A DNA stretch of 64,000 nucleotides from Polyporus tsugae (lineage: Eukaryota; Basidiomycota; Agaricomycetes; Polyporales; Polyporaceae): assembly GCA_024305745.1 (NCBI GenBank), contig JAHRBS010000005.1:434001-498000 (forward strand), given 5' to 3'. The translations under genes were made by a program, and so were the position numbers. The notes beneath the pieces were generated by a model that did no database searches, was not told the DNA's origin, and saw only the letters and a program-made list of their open reading frames with translations. This document shows, one piece after another, positions 10,482 to 21,899 of this stretch; the stretch's first letter is position 1, and the number at the start of each line of letters is the position of its first letter.

Positions 10482-11435
10482 CTAGAACGAGCGTCCAGCT
10501 CGAATGGCTTTCGCCCCCTCGCTCTGCGCCTCGTCGCGCAGATACCGGCCGTAAATCTCCGTGAAATGCACCTTGTCCTGTCGCACACGTCAGTATCATC
10601 CCAAAACCCATGAAGTCCGAGACCGATAACGCACACTCTGCGTCTTCAGCACGCTCTCGCGCGTCTCCAGCTGCGCCGCGTACTCCGTCCACCCACCGCC
10701 CACGGCGGCGCGGCTGTATCCCCGGTTCTCCGCGACGACCCAGTCTCGGGTCACCCACGGCGCGAGCGCGACGTCGACCAGCGTGAACTGCTCCCCGAGG
10801 AAGTACGGGCCCTTGACCTTCTCCATGAGCGTCCGGAGCGCTTTGGTGAGCTCCTCGAGGAGCTCGCGCTGCTTCTGCGCGTCCTGGGCCTGGATGAGGC
10901 GCATGTACGCGGGGACGATCTGCTTGTTGACGTGGTCCGTCCAGAGGCGGACGAACGCGCGGTCGAACGGGTCGGACGGGAGGAGGCGGGGCTCGGGCGT
11001 AGGGAAGGCATCCTCGAGGAACTCGCAGATGATGAGAGACTCGTAGAGCGCACGCCCTTGGTATTCGACGGCGGGTACGAGGCCTTTCGGGTTGATCGCT
11101 GTGGAGGCGTTCGTCAGTAGTCGTCGACGGTGAGCGCGAACGCGGACACGCACCTAGGAAGTGAGGCTCCTTCTTGTAGGGGTTTACTTCCTTGTATTGA
11201 TAAGGGATCCCGCGCTCCTCGAGGACGATCCAAACCCGCTGGACATACGGGCAGAACTATTCCATGTCGCGCGTGGTCACGTCTCAACATCAATCCATAG
11301 ATGTAGGAGCCTGGAGGATACAACACGCACCCATCCTGAGTAGAACAAGAGATCCTGGGGGTCCTGATGTTGCGCAACCGTCGTCGCAGCACGGCCGGTC
11401 GCGTGGGGGTGGATGTTCTCGTCCGGGAGCCCCAT
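10482..11435 (-). CDS. Omega-class glutathione S-transferase (copy 1)
   Basis: Exons in transcription order: 11435-11331, 11256-11154, 11098-10635, 10577-10482 (255 aa). The thioredoxin-fold N-domain has the omega-class active site FCPYVQR, with the catalytic Cys at residue 37. The helical C-domain carries GPYFLGEQFTLVDVALAPW, the usual GST C-domain motif, and WVVAENRGYSRA. Omega GSTs act as cytosolic glutathione-dependent thiol transferases, dehydroascorbate reductases or deglutathionylating lyases. It is transcribed divergently from the paralogue at 12602, with about 1.2 kb between starts, and both have TATA boxes 80-100 bases upstream. Intron positions match the paralogue. The function is assigned by class; the substrate is unknown. 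Confidence 0.92.
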
Positions 11436-11513
11436 TATATCGCTTCAGCAACAATTGCGAGCAACTGCGTTGGATGAACAGTTAACGGTGGACGACGATA
11501 GACGAAATTCAGC

Positions 11514-11520
11514 CTTATAT
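11514..11520 (-). promoter_or_regulatory. TATA box of GST copy 1
   Basis: TATAAGG on the minus strand about 80 bases upstream of the ATG at 11435. Confidence 0.5.
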
Positions 11521-12498
11521 GAAGCATTCTGAGATATTCCAAAGCAGCTTACTCATCTAGCCATTGCGCCATCGAGGTGGTTCGCATATGATGCAGCTAG
11601 CGGCGCCGTGGGTCCCACGTTCCGTCCAAGTTTGCTGGTTCGACCGTTATATGCGGCATTCCCACCAGAAACTCTGCATGGGAGTCCAAGGCAAGGCCAA
11701 GTGATTCTCCAGTACGAACAGTTGGCAGAGATCGAGCGGGGTAACTGTCGCCAGTGGTGATGTTGATCATGATGGTTCCAGCCAAGTTCCAAGTTGAAGG
11801 AATCTGATAAGTACTTATCGAAGGAATGGCCTTGAAGGTGAAGCTTCAAGACGGCAACTGCCGGGCATCTGCAACTCCGCCGGGACTATCCGGGGACGCT
11901 CCCAAGCGCTAAGCCCCAAGAAGCTGCACCCCAACTGCACCCTGACTACACCCACGACCACCTTAGCTTCTGTCTCAGAAATACCGTTTTACGTCTCGTC
12001 GAATTCCTGATGCAGGGTTCGAAACTAACTCGTGAAGGTGGGCTAGGTGAGTCATCTGTCGCAACTTAAACCCGCGGAGTCTGAGAATCGTCAAGACATT
12101 CCAGAAAGAACAGCCCTTTTTATCCCAGCGATGTCCGCATCGAAGGTTCCGACGTGACGATGACCAAACTGCCAACGTACGATGGGTACTATGTCGGATA
12201 TTCGGTCCGACGACGACACTGATCACGGTTGTCCTTTCAAGTTTGTCAGGGATATGATATGCTGAAAGAGACACGGCTCAGACCAAGGCAGAACCAACGT
12301 CTCCTCAGGCTCCTGGAGTCGGTCGCATGCATGCAAGCTGCCCACATCCCGTACTTCGCTGGACCGAACTAGGGAATCTTCTCGTTAAGATCAATTCTTA
12401 TCAAGCTTGCGATTTCGCTGGATGGCGCGATCAGTAACTTAGTAAGGAAAGGATAAAGAAGCTACGCCGCCTTGGTCAGCAGCGCACCTGGACGTACC
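11521..12498. other. Divergent intergenic region between the GST genes
   Basis: No gene is supported. It contains the upstream regions of both GST genes. Confidence 0.5.
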
Positions 12499-12505
12499 TA
12501 TATAG
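12499..12505 (+). promoter_or_regulatory. TATA box of GST copy 2
   Basis: TATATAG about 97 bases upstream of the ATG at 12602. Confidence 0.5.
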
Positions 12506-12601
12506 AGGGTGAGCAGCCCGACCTCTCGACCCATTAGTATCCTCACGTACCCACCGCGTCTTCCCAACGGATAACCTAAATTCAGTTTTATAACCGGTGC
12601 A

Positions 12602-13563
12602 ATGGCCATCCCAGACGAGGACTTTCACCCCGTCGCAACCGCGCAGGCAGCGAAGACTGTGGAAGCCCATCAGGCTCCTCAAGATCTCATCTTCTACGCA
12701 GGATGGGCAAGTAACCGCTCTTTAGCCAAAAAAACTCTCAGTTCTCTAACTATCCTGTTCGTGTCCCTAGTTCTGTCCGTTTGTCCAACGCGTTTGGATC
12801 ACCCTCGAGGAGCGTGGCATCCCGTACCAATACAAAGAGGTGAACCCCTACAAGAGGGAAGCGCACTTCCTCGGTACGCCCCCTCTCGGTCGGCGCCATC
12901 GACCCGCCCCGGGCCCTGCACTAATACTGCGTACACAGCGATCAACCCGAAGGGCCTCGTCCCCGCGGTGGAGTACCAAGGCCGCGCGCTCTACGAGTCC
13001 CTCGTCCTCTGCGAGTTCCTCGAGGACGCCTTCCCGGGCCCCGCGCACGCGCCGCACCTCCTCCCCTCGGACCCCATCGAACGCGCCTACGCGCGCATCT
13101 GGACGGACTACGCCGCCAAGGTGGTCGTCCCCACGCACTCGGGCCTCATCCAGGCGCAGGGGCCCGCGCGGCAGCGCCAGCTCCTCGAGGAGTACTATGC
13201 GGCGCTCCGGACGTTCGCGGCGCAGATCAAGGGGCCTTTCTTCCTTGGGGAGCAGTTCTCGCTCGTCGACGTCGCGGTCGCGCCGTGGGTCCTGCGCGAT
13301 TGGGTCGTGGCGGAGCACCGCGGGTTCAGCCGGGCGGCGGTCGGGAATGGATGGAAGGAGTACGTCGATAGGCTTGAGCGCCGCGAGAGTGTGGTCAAGA
13401 CGACCAGCGTAGGTGCTGCTGCATCGCATGGGGTGGTGCGGGTACTGATGCATCGCATGCTTTGCAGGAGAAGCAGTACCTGGAGGAGATATATGGGAGA
13501 TACCTCCGCGACGAGGCTCAGAGCGAGCAGGCGAAGGCTATCCGCGCAGGGAAGACTTTCTAG
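12602..13563 (+). CDS. Omega-class glutathione S-transferase (copy 2)
   Basis: Exons are 12602-12706, 12771-12873, 12939-13408 and 13468-13563 (257 aa). The active site is FCPFVQR (Cys37), followed by ERGIPYQYKEVNPYKREAHF and, in the C-domain, GPFFLGEQFSLVDVAVAPW. It is a close paralogue of 10482-11435 with identical intron positions. The first intron starts GCAAGT rather than GT; only this boundary keeps the frame into the Cys motif, so it is a GC-AG intron. The paralogue has an ordinary GTGCGT at the same place. A GT lies four bases downstream (GCAAgt), but using it would break the frame. Dead fragments of the same family lie at 35848-36000 and 45560-45770. Confidence 0.92.
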
Positions 13564-15398
13564 TCGGCAATTTGTATGATAAAGGTGGTAATGCACTGCA
13601 TCAAGATCGAATCCCAGAAGCCGTTCTGGCCGCTGGCACCGACCACATGCCAAGCACCGGCGCAGATAATGAAGTATGGTCCTGAGGGTGATATATCGAA
13701 AGTGGGAATAGGGCCTGGAAGAAACATCCCATTATGTACGCATCCTGTTGATGTGGTCTGCGGTGCTCGGCTGGCTGCTTCAGTGCATATGCGCTCCATT
13801 CGAGGATAGCTGGGCAGGAGTATGGGATGGATCTGTGTTTGTAGAGGAGCGAGATCAGCCTCGGACACGAGGGACTCTGCGATGGTTGAGTACAAGCTAG
13901 GTGGAAATCGTTAGCATAGTGTCTGTGACCGTGGTGTGAGGGCGGGGTTTTCAGCTTTTGGGATTCACCACAGACTAAGTAGCAAGGAAGTGCTCCGAGC
14001 AGACGAGTGGTACCGGGTCCGATATCGATGTAGACGAAAAAGCCTCCAGGGCATGTCGGTAGATCGGAAGTGGGCATGCCAGTGGACAAAGTGCTCGGCC
14101 CACAAGTGATAGTGATTGTGAGGACGCCTCAAGATATTATATCTAACTTGGCCCAGAAGCGGCCAGCGTGACTCCATCTTCAATTCCGGCAGACAATATG
14201 ATGGCATACCTCAGCTCAAGACTAACCCGATGAATGTGTTGACAAAGGCCGCGAAGGTTTGAATGGCAATTCGCGTTGCTTCAAGGGTTAACCGTAACGC
14301 TGAGTTGGGACGGTATATGCAGGCAGTATTTTCGTACCCCACTGCATGTCCAGCCTTGACCTTGGCTATACTTGCCGTGATATCCAGCTCTGACATTCGT
14401 CTGGGAAACATCCACATAATTCAGACATCACCATTCAAGGAGGTGCTGTCTGAATATGTGAGTGTCTCCAAGAAAGGGTCGGAATAAAGTCTATAGGCCC
14501 CGCCGGGCAATGGTGAGGCCGCTAGGGGGAAGGGGGGTTGCGAGTATCGGGGGAAGAGAAATCACAGTGACACAGAAAGGGTACACAACTCACCCCGAGT
14601 ATTTATACGTCTAGGGTATCCCTACTCATTATGTGCGTAAGTATGCAGAAGAATGGATATCTGGTGTTTCAAGACTCGCCGGCGTAGCGCCTGGACCAGC
14701 GATGACACAACGTCTACTGAGGCAGAATGGGTGTCAAACTTGAACACCAGGTGTCCTCCTCACGGAAGTGTTTTACCTGCACATCACATCATAGCATCGG
14801 TATCGTTGTTTTTTTGAAGATTTAGCTTGTGTCTTGTAGTAGCCCTGTACTACGCCTTGGAAGAGACATACCATTGGCATAACACGTACAGTATACACCA
14901 CCGTGACCATCCCCAAGCTTGTGATCTGGGCGAAAGAGGCAGCCGAACGTTTCAGGCCTTATCGGGTGGTATGCGCGTTGTTGGTCGCTATCGTTGAGCA
15001 ATTACCAGTGTATACGGAGAATGGAAGAATGCAGTCCGCAAGAGGCCCCAAGAATGTCACCTCGACGGAAGCTGCCAGGGTGCTCGGAGAGGGAGGAACG
15101 CAGAGGCAGGGGACGAGAGATAGCTTACATATAGCTTTTTGACTTGATATGTTCAACTTCTCCTTGCGTAAGAGTAGGTTTCGTGAGATATCGGAGGAAA
15201 CCAACTTTAGAATGAGAGGGAAAGAACGTGGGATGGAGGAGTAACCGAATTGGGAAGGCGGAGGCTTTGGATCCTAACATTAACAAACAACGCCGCGAGC
15301 ACGGTCGTGACGCTGGTGAATTTGATTGACGGACAAGGTTTCTTCCACACACAGCTGCGCACTCAACGTGCTACCACATATTTCTCCGCCTGCTCATC
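13564..15398. other. 1.8-kb intergenic region, no gene supported
   Basis: Several minus-strand frames of 60-160 codons between 13560 and 14420 are open, but I could not join them into a model with a recognisable domain. Nothing else is seen. Confidence 0.4.
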
Positions 15399-16627
15399 AT
15401 GGTGGATGTAAAGATGCTGCTGGCGTTATATGATAGTGAGTGTCGGTGTTTTTGGGTTCAAGTTTGGCTGTGCGTCAAGGGCATGAATAGTGCAGCATTT
15501 CCCAGAATCCCTACTTGCCATGGCACCACCCGGCTCGAGCCAGGACTTGAATTGTGGTTATATTCAATTACAGCATATACATCATCTGGGTGAGCCATGG
15601 AGTCCTGCTAATAATCCACTCCGCATATAGGAACACGGGAGTGGTTCGTGGTCATCCCACCCTTCCTTTGCCCAGCGACGTTCATCGTCGACGCGCCGTT
15701 CGGACGATTTAGTCTTTCAAATAAGAGCATCTTTACGGTCGATGGTAAGTCCATTTTCCACCCCCTCTCTCACCCCATCCTGTGCCCAAGCAAGTCCTCT
15801 CATCTCCCCCCGAACCCTACCCAGGCATCCGCTCCTGGATATGCATGGAGCTCGTCTCCCTCCTCTTCTTCGTCAACGCCTACCTCCGCTCGCCCCTCTC
15901 CCCCACCTCCACCCTCGCGCTCACCTCCCCTACTCGCTTCCTCCCAAACGCCCCACCTCTCAGCCTCACGCACCCTCCGACGCTCATTGCTGCCGCCTTC
16001 GTGACGCACTACCTCAACCGTGCGCTCATCTCACCCCTCCGTACACCCTCCCGCTCCAAGTCACACCTCCTCGTTGTGTCCTCCGCCGTGTTCTTCAACG
16101 TCGTCAACGGCTCCCTCATGGGCGCCTACCTCTCCTCCCCTGCTGCCCAAGCCTTCCTCCACGACGCGTTTACCCGCCCGACGTTCTGGCTCGGGCTCGG
16201 GCTCTGGGCAGCCGGCTTAGCGGGCAACATCGTGCACGACGAGATCCTCCTCAACATCCGGCGCAACGCCAAGAAAGCCCCCTCCCAGGCCTCCGTAGAT
16301 GACGACGCGAACAACGGCAAGGACAAGAGCAATGCGCCGAAGCAGGAGCACTACGCGATCCCCTACGGGCTGCTGTACCGCTTCATCTCGTACCCGAACT
16401 ACTTCTGCGAGTGGGCCGAGTGGCTCGGGTTCGCGCTCGCGGCGAGCCCCGCGCCGTCGTGCGCCTCGCTCGACGCGTTCGTCGCGACGGCGACGCCGCC
16501 GTGGCTGTTCTTCTTCAACGAGGTGTGGCTGATGCTTCCCCGCGCGTACAAGGGCCACCGGTGGTACCTCGCCAGGTTCCCGGACTACCCGAAGGAGCGC
16601 AAGGCCGTCATCCCGTTTTTGTTATGA
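15399..16627 (+). CDS. 3-oxo-5-alpha-steroid 4-dehydrogenase (steroid 5-alpha-reductase) family protein
   Basis: Preferred exons are 15399-15435, 15631-15744 and 15825-16627 (317 aa). Family landmarks are REWFVVIPPF, DAPFGRFS, WICMELVSLL and, in the C-terminal catalytic domain, YGLLYRFISYPNYFCEWAEW, which is the conserved P-N-Y-x-x-E-x-x-E-W region. The C-terminus YKGHRWYLARFPDYPKERKA matches the usual end. Several hydrophobic spans are visible, consistent with an ER membrane enzyme reducing a delta-4 3-keto steroid or related enone with NADPH. The insert between residues about 200 and 230 is a polar loop. The first intron (195 bp) could be split by an extra small exon, so the first 13 residues are less certain. 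Confidence 0.88.
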
Positions 16628-17251
16628 ACTACTAGAACAGCGACTTTTCTGCAAAGTTGCCACTGACCGCTAGCTATACTGGACCTGTGTGCACGCATAT
16701 TTGTGGAGACTGTGCTGTATACCTGCATTGTACTGTTGCTGTCGCAGTTGCGGATGATCTTTCCATAGCGCTAGCCAGGTCTTATGTATAAGGTCCTCTG
16801 GGAGGTTCGTGCATCCACGACATCCCGCCTCGAGGGGGACCGTAGTTCTTATCTGGACAAAACCAACCCAAAAGGTGATTGGCGACATCATGCATATGCA
16901 TTTTGGTGTATAACCCAGGGGCAGCCTCGCTCATTCCACACCCCCGTCGCACGTCGAGACCCCGTCGTTCAAAGGTGTGGTGGCAACTGGTAGTACACCT
17001 GTACAGACACACGGACGCGTCGGCATTACTCGTATGGAAATAAGACACTTCGGTATGGTAAGGCGTAGCGATCGTTCTATGTCGTAGCCAGCGCGTATCG
17101 GCCTCCTGCATACATCACACCATCATCATCATCAGAGTCTGAGTGTGCGAAAAAGACGTCCAGAAGGACGTACCTGGACCCCATAAGACACAAGACAATT
17201 CGCAATCTATCCAACACATCCCCAGCGCTCGCGCGATGACTCGATGGTTTT
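16628..17251. other. Convergent intergenic region
   Basis: Shared 3' region of the reductase gene and RER1. It includes a CATCATCATCATCA microsatellite near 17117. No gene is seen. Confidence 0.5.
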
Positions 17252-18298
17252 TCACCGCTGGCCGCCGTAGCGCGTCTTGCGGCCGATGTCGAAGGGCACG
17301 TACTTGTACTTGATCATGTGCCTGCGAAGCAGAGATAAGGGGGCAGAACACGTCAGCGACCGGACTCGAGTCCCGAGCTCGCCTTCGCCACGTCATTCCC
17401 CCCGCAGGCGTATCGCGGCGGGCGACGGGGCGGAAGACAAGTGGCGGAGGGAGGCGGAAAGGCAAGGAATAAAAGGGCCACATACTGTATTTGGCGGCGC
17501 ATGGTGAGGAGGAAGAGGACGAAGAAGTAGACGACGAGGATCGGCCAGTACACGGGCACGTCGAACATCTCGAAGAAGCTTGCGAAGATGGAGGCGACTG
17601 TCGCGCGCGTCGCCGACAACCTGTCCAAAACCACACAACGTCAGCAAAGCTCCAGTGTACCCCTCACGCATGGGGATTAACGCGGGACAGAGGAGGGAAC
17701 AGGCGCACCAGAACTGCCATTCGGGCAGGCGGCGGACGAACGGGCGGAACTCGTCGTCGCGAGACGAGGGGAGGGGAGACGTAGACTCGCCACCCTCCTC
17801 TATCTCGTCCGCGAGGAGGTCTTCCTGGAGGGAGGGGTCGAAGCGGGGCTGGAGAAAGGCGAGGAAGAGGTTGAGGAGGTAGATTGCGTGGGCGTCTGCG
17901 TCCGTGGGTGGTCAATATCTCGTTCCCACTGTCTCCAGCTTCGATACGTACAGCATACTGTAAAAACCTCGTCAAGACAAGCGTAGGTTCATGATGGATG
18001 GGCCACGTACCGATATACCACTAAGTGAAGGCAGACGCAACGAGGACAAGGGAGCGCACGCATATCGGTCAGGCACACACGCCTTCCACGCAAACCAAGA
18101 GACCAAACTCACCCCTTCCGCGACGACAATCCTCAGCATGAAGAGGCCGAGGAGCACTGCGGTGGCGATCCACCGGTACAGCACGAATGGCGTGACCTTG
18201 TCGAGCCATTGCTGGTACTGCCGTTGCGCCTTTGCGAAATGGGCCGCCAATGGTTGGAACGGGGTTGCCGAGGCATCCGGGTCGGACGAGGACATCAT
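17252..18298 (-). CDS. RER1: RER1, ER retention/retrieval receptor
   Basis: Six exons in transcription order: 18298-18113, 18020-18011, 17957-17952, 17895-17709, 17620-17486, 17321-17252 (197 aa). The protein has four hydrophobic spans and the family signatures RWIATAVLLGLFMLRI, AIYLLNLFLAFLQPRFDPS, DEFRPFVRRLPEWQFW and a C-terminal KYKYVPFDIGRKTRYGG. Rer1 cycles between Golgi and ER and returns escaped membrane proteins through COPI. Exons 2 (10 bases) and 3 (6 bases) are extremely small, but both are flanked by good splice sites and are needed to write W-Y-I-V-C-Y-A-H-A in frame. The gene is head-to-head with the kinase gene at 18737. Confidence 0.93.
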
Positions 18299-18736
18299 TT
18301 TTGCTGCCTTAGCCGGTAGTGCCGCACTTTAGAACCAAAGAAAACCCAAAGAAAGAAAGCCGAGGCGGGTGGGGAGGAGGAAGGGGTGGAGGGAAGGGGA
18401 ACAACGTGTACAGCAGCAGCGCCCGACTGTGCCAACTGAAGACACAGTGACTGGCAGTCAGCGGGAACAACTCGCCCGCGACACGGCATTTGCCGTGGGC
18501 GCTTGAAGATGTTCGTGGGCCCGGGCCGACTGGGCCTCGGGGTTCGAGTCGCAAAGTCAGGCGGAAATCTGACCTCTTCTCTGTACCACCACGAGAGACA
18601 GAGGAGCAACAGCAATAATCACGATGGCGACCACAGTGAGGCACAATGTCGCCCATGTATTCAGATCTCAAGCCCATCGCTCACACTTTACCCATGTCGA
18701 TCACAGGGAGGATCTCCACCAGAGGCCATAGGACAC

Positions 18737-19782
18737 ATGAGCTCTCATGTACTCGCCCAACTGGCCACACACCGGTCGCAGCACGAGAAACAAGGCACAT
18801 CTGGAAGGACACCTCCCCTTATCGTTGGCGTCCAGGGACCACAGGGCAGCGGGAAGACGTTCCTGACGTCCATCCTCCGGGACACTTTGCAATCCGCGCC
18901 GCACGACCTCTCCGTCGCGGTTCTCTCGCTCGACGATCTTTATCTCCCACACGAAGGCCTCGTAGCGCTGACGAACGCCCACCCGCAGAATGCGCTCCTC
19001 AAGGGACGGGGTCAGCCGGGGACGCACGATGTGCCGCTCGGGACGGCCGTCCTGAACAAACTCAAGCGCATCAACGACACTGGAGACACGCAGGCAAAGG
19101 TCGAGCTTCCCAGCTTCGACAAGAGTTTGTTCGCCGGAGAAGGCGATCGCACGCCCTCGGGCGTCGTCGTGCGCCCACCTGTAGACGTCGTCCTCTTCGA
19201 GGGTTGGTGCGTCGGCTTCTACCCGATACCCCGCGAGGAGGTCGAGCGGCGGTTCGCGGCTCCGGTGATGGGCCTCGGTGAGGCGTTCTTCGAGAAGAGG
19301 GGATACCGGGTGGAGGACGTCCTCGACGTCAACGAGCGCCTGAAGAGCTATGTTTCGTGGTGGGACTTGTTCGATGCTTTCATCCAGGTGCGTACGTATA
19401 AGGGATATGAACGGGCTCGCGCGTCACTGAGATCACTCTCCGCAGATCAAAACCCCCGATGAGCACCCGTACACGCATATATACAAGTGGAGGCTGCAGC
19501 AGGAGCATCACATGAAGGTGCGGAATGGCGGCATGGGGATGGCAGACGAGCGAGTCGTGGCGTACGAAATTTCAAGTTATCTATCCCGTTTGACGCATCG
19601 CTGATGTTGTGGGACGCAGTTTCGTGGATCGCTATATTCCTGGATACGTCTTCTTTGGAAATGGAGTGACAGAAGGCTACGAAGAAGCCCCCGGCCAGCG
19701 CAAGCTCCCTCCATGGATCGGCCGCAGTCTGCGGGTGCAGATAGGCGAGAATAGAGAGGTCCTCTGCACGAGCACGTTCTGA
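18737..19782 (+). CDS. P-loop kinase, glycerate 3-kinase / Tda10-like
   Basis: Exons are 18737-19387, 19446-19561 and 19620-19782 (309 aa). Near the N-terminus is a Walker A motif GPQGSGKT. LSLDDLYLPHEGL follows, then RGQPGTHD and VVLFEGWCVGF (Walker B region), which are the ordered landmarks of the yeast Tda10 and plant D-glycerate 3-kinase family. The C-terminus contains HIYKWRLQQEHHM. The product likely phosphorylates a small molecule with ATP; glycerate is the family substrate in plants but is unproven in fungi. In-frame sequence extends upstream to 18503, but the ATG at 18737 gives the family's usual start. The upstream 438 bases are shared with RER1. Confidence 0.88.
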
Positions 19783-19942
19783 ATGGGACCCGACTGTGTA
19801 CGAGTATGATACGAAGCATTACGAAGCATACATAGAATGTAGCCGCCATATATCAGGTACTATCACTCTCGGTGTTGCCCACGGTTGCATCGTATCCTCT
19901 TGGGATCCAACAAAATTACTGAGTTCACGACGATACATACAC

Positions 19943-20015
19943 TTCCCATTAGCCGACTCGAATGACTGACCTCATCATTACAAGTGATGCGCTCTACCAA
20001 CTGAGCTAAACAGCA
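19943..20015 (-). tRNA. tRNA-Thr (TGT)
   Basis: A 73-nt cloverleaf on the minus strand. The D arm is TAGCTCAGTTGGTAGAGC, the anticodon stem CATCA/TGATG has loop CTTGTAA (anticodon TGT), and a TTCGAGT T-loop follows. The acceptor stem has two wobbles and one G-G mismatch, and the last T-stem pair (53-61) is A-C. The 5' half is strongly conserved; the 3' half looks worn, so it may be a low-activity or decaying copy. No intron. Confidence 0.72.
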
Positions 20016-20415
20016 GGTGAAATCTATTTACTTCACGATCTACCTGATATGATAGGATGAATAATAAAAAGGACTCTGACATCCGAGCATTCCAGATGCC
20101 ACCCATCGTGTTCGTGTTACTCGTGCTTTACCTTCTTCACCCTGCGTTATCCTGCATTTCATAATCGCGCACAACAATATCTGAAGATAATTAACTCATC
20201 GAAATAGACAGCCTCACCTGAACCGCCGATCTCAGCCGATGTGACAGCAGTCGCGCATCCCACCGAAAGGTTCCTTCACAATTGCCTTTTCTGTCGAAGA
20301 CACCTGGGGCGCCTAGTCTACCTGATCGGGCCGCAGCGCCTCACCTCATCTTGACCTTGGACCGCTTGCCTCCCGTTCTCCGTCTCCTCATTCTCTGTGG
20401 TTCTGCTGGGACATT
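20016..20415. other. Intergenic; HUB1 promoter
   Basis: No ORF is supported. It is pyrimidine-rich just before 20416. Confidence 0.45.
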
Positions 20416-20968
20416 ATGCCTCTCATTGAAGTAAGTGCCACATTTTCCTTCGCTAAATACTGTGCTGACCAGGAGTTCCTCGAAAACCGCCCCAACCGGA
20501 CCTGGCTCCTGGACGTTCCTCGCGCGGATATTTGGGCGGATGATCGTCGATTCAGGTCATCGCTAACGACCGTCTTGGGCGCAAAGGTCCGTTGCACGAA
20601 ATATAGTACCAAGGCCCGACATGGGTGCTGATCAGCATGCGTCCCTGTCCCTCCTCCTTCAGTGCGCGTGAAGTGCAGCCCCGAGGACACCGTCGGCGAC
20701 CTCAAGAAGCTCATCGCCGCCCAGACTGGCACCGATCACAGCAAGATCCAGCTCAAGAAATGGTGCGCATACTCTCACGCCTGTCCCTCTTTCTCCACGT
20801 CGTCCTATCCTACTCCCATCCCCTGCTTTCGCCCCTTCCGGTATTCCCCTCTTTTCGACAGCCCAGAGCTGACCTCTGCTCGCCCGATGCAGGTACACAA
20901 TCTACAAAGACCACATCACGCTCGCAGACTACGAGATCCACGACGGCATGAGTCTCGAGATGTACTAG
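20416..20968 (+). CDS. HUB1: HUB1/UBL5, ubiquitin-like splicing modifier
   Basis: Four exons: 20416-20430, 20556-20586, 20663-20762, 20893-20968 (73 aa, the family's usual length). The sequence contains [46 protein letters not shown] and [12 protein letters not shown], an almost residue-by-residue match to the ubiquitin-like fold of UBL5. The family lacks the diglycine tail and binds spliceosome components such as Snu66/Prp38 non-covalently. The usual end is a double tyrosine followed by one more residue; here the protein stops after a single Tyr. Exon 1 codes only five residues. Confidence 0.95.
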
Positions 20969-21192
20969 CGGACGTCCTCCGAGGCCGTGGCGCGGCCTGA
21001 CGAGAGCGTGTGGCGTGGTTTGTTCTCCTGGAGTCTTCGTCTCGGTTTCCCCCGCTCGTCCTTCGTGAGGCTGGCCGTATATTCCAGATGATGTTGTACT
21101 CGTGATCATGTATCAATACACTCGCATTTGCCCCCATAGAGAGTGACCAACACCTATACCCCGCAACCTGCCTGTGCGGGCAACGTCGCGGT

Positions 21193-21899
21193 TCAGCCCT
21201 TCCACAACCGCGCGCCGGACTTGTCGAGCGCCTTCTTGATCTTGGAGTCGCGGCGGTTCGGGGCGAGCGCGAGGCACGTCGGGACGTTCTCTGGCTGCTC
21301 GATCCAGAGGTGGTGTGCGATTGGCGGGTCGGCGGCGGCGAGGAGGCTCGCGAGGCGTTCGATGCTCGCTTGATTGGCGGTCTAGGCGCGATGCGAACTG
21401 TTGATCAGTATTGTGGAATGTAGCATGGATGAGAGAGCAGAATGTACCTGCATGACAACCTGCCGTCGCGGATGATAGATGAGTTTGAGTCTGACGTCCA
21501 AACGAGGGGGTGGAGGGGACGCACCTTCCGCATATTCTCAAGATCGTCCAAGTACGCCTGCGTCTCCGGACGCTCGCGGGTCTCATGCAGCACCTAACAT
21601 ACCCGGAACGACGACAACGTTGGTAAGCGCGAGAAATGATGGCGACTATATGCACTGGCAAGCCTACAGCAGAGGTGGCGTGTGCGACCTGGGCCATGAG
21701 CGGACCTACGCCCCAGCCTTCCGCCTGTGCTACATGGAGCATGGCGCATACAAGTAGAAAGATGAGGTGAGAAAGGCTGAATAGATCGGGCTTGAAGGGA
21801 AAGACGAACCTCAAGGAGGTCTCGACGGACGACGATCTGCATGACGAGCGGCTGTTGAGTCGGCGCCGGGGGCGTAGCGCCTTCCGCTGAATCGGCCAT
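21193..21899 (-). CDS. PTRHD1-like peptidyl-tRNA hydrolase (PTH2 fold)
   Basis: Exons in transcription order: 21899-21810, 21724-21668, 21593-21525, 21381-21193 (134 aa). Landmarks are QIVVRRDLLE, WGVGPLMAQVAHAT, HETRERPETQAYLDDLENMR and HHLWIEQPENVPTCLALAP, which follow the order of animal PTRHD1 and the archaeal/eukaryotic Pth2 fold. The expected role is cleaving peptidyl-tRNA or a related ester in the cytosol or mitochondrion; the precise substrate of PTRHD1 proteins is unsettled. The start is the ATG giving the family's N-terminal length. Confidence 0.88.

Noticed and set aside
10482..13563. A biosynthetic gene cluster built around the two GST genes
   Set aside because: No backbone synthase, P450 or transporter is nearby. 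The neighbours are housekeeping or unrecognised small genes.
13560..14420. A membrane-protein gene on the minus strand
   Set aside because: Several hydrophobic stretches occur in different frames, but no consistent exon chain or family landmark was found.
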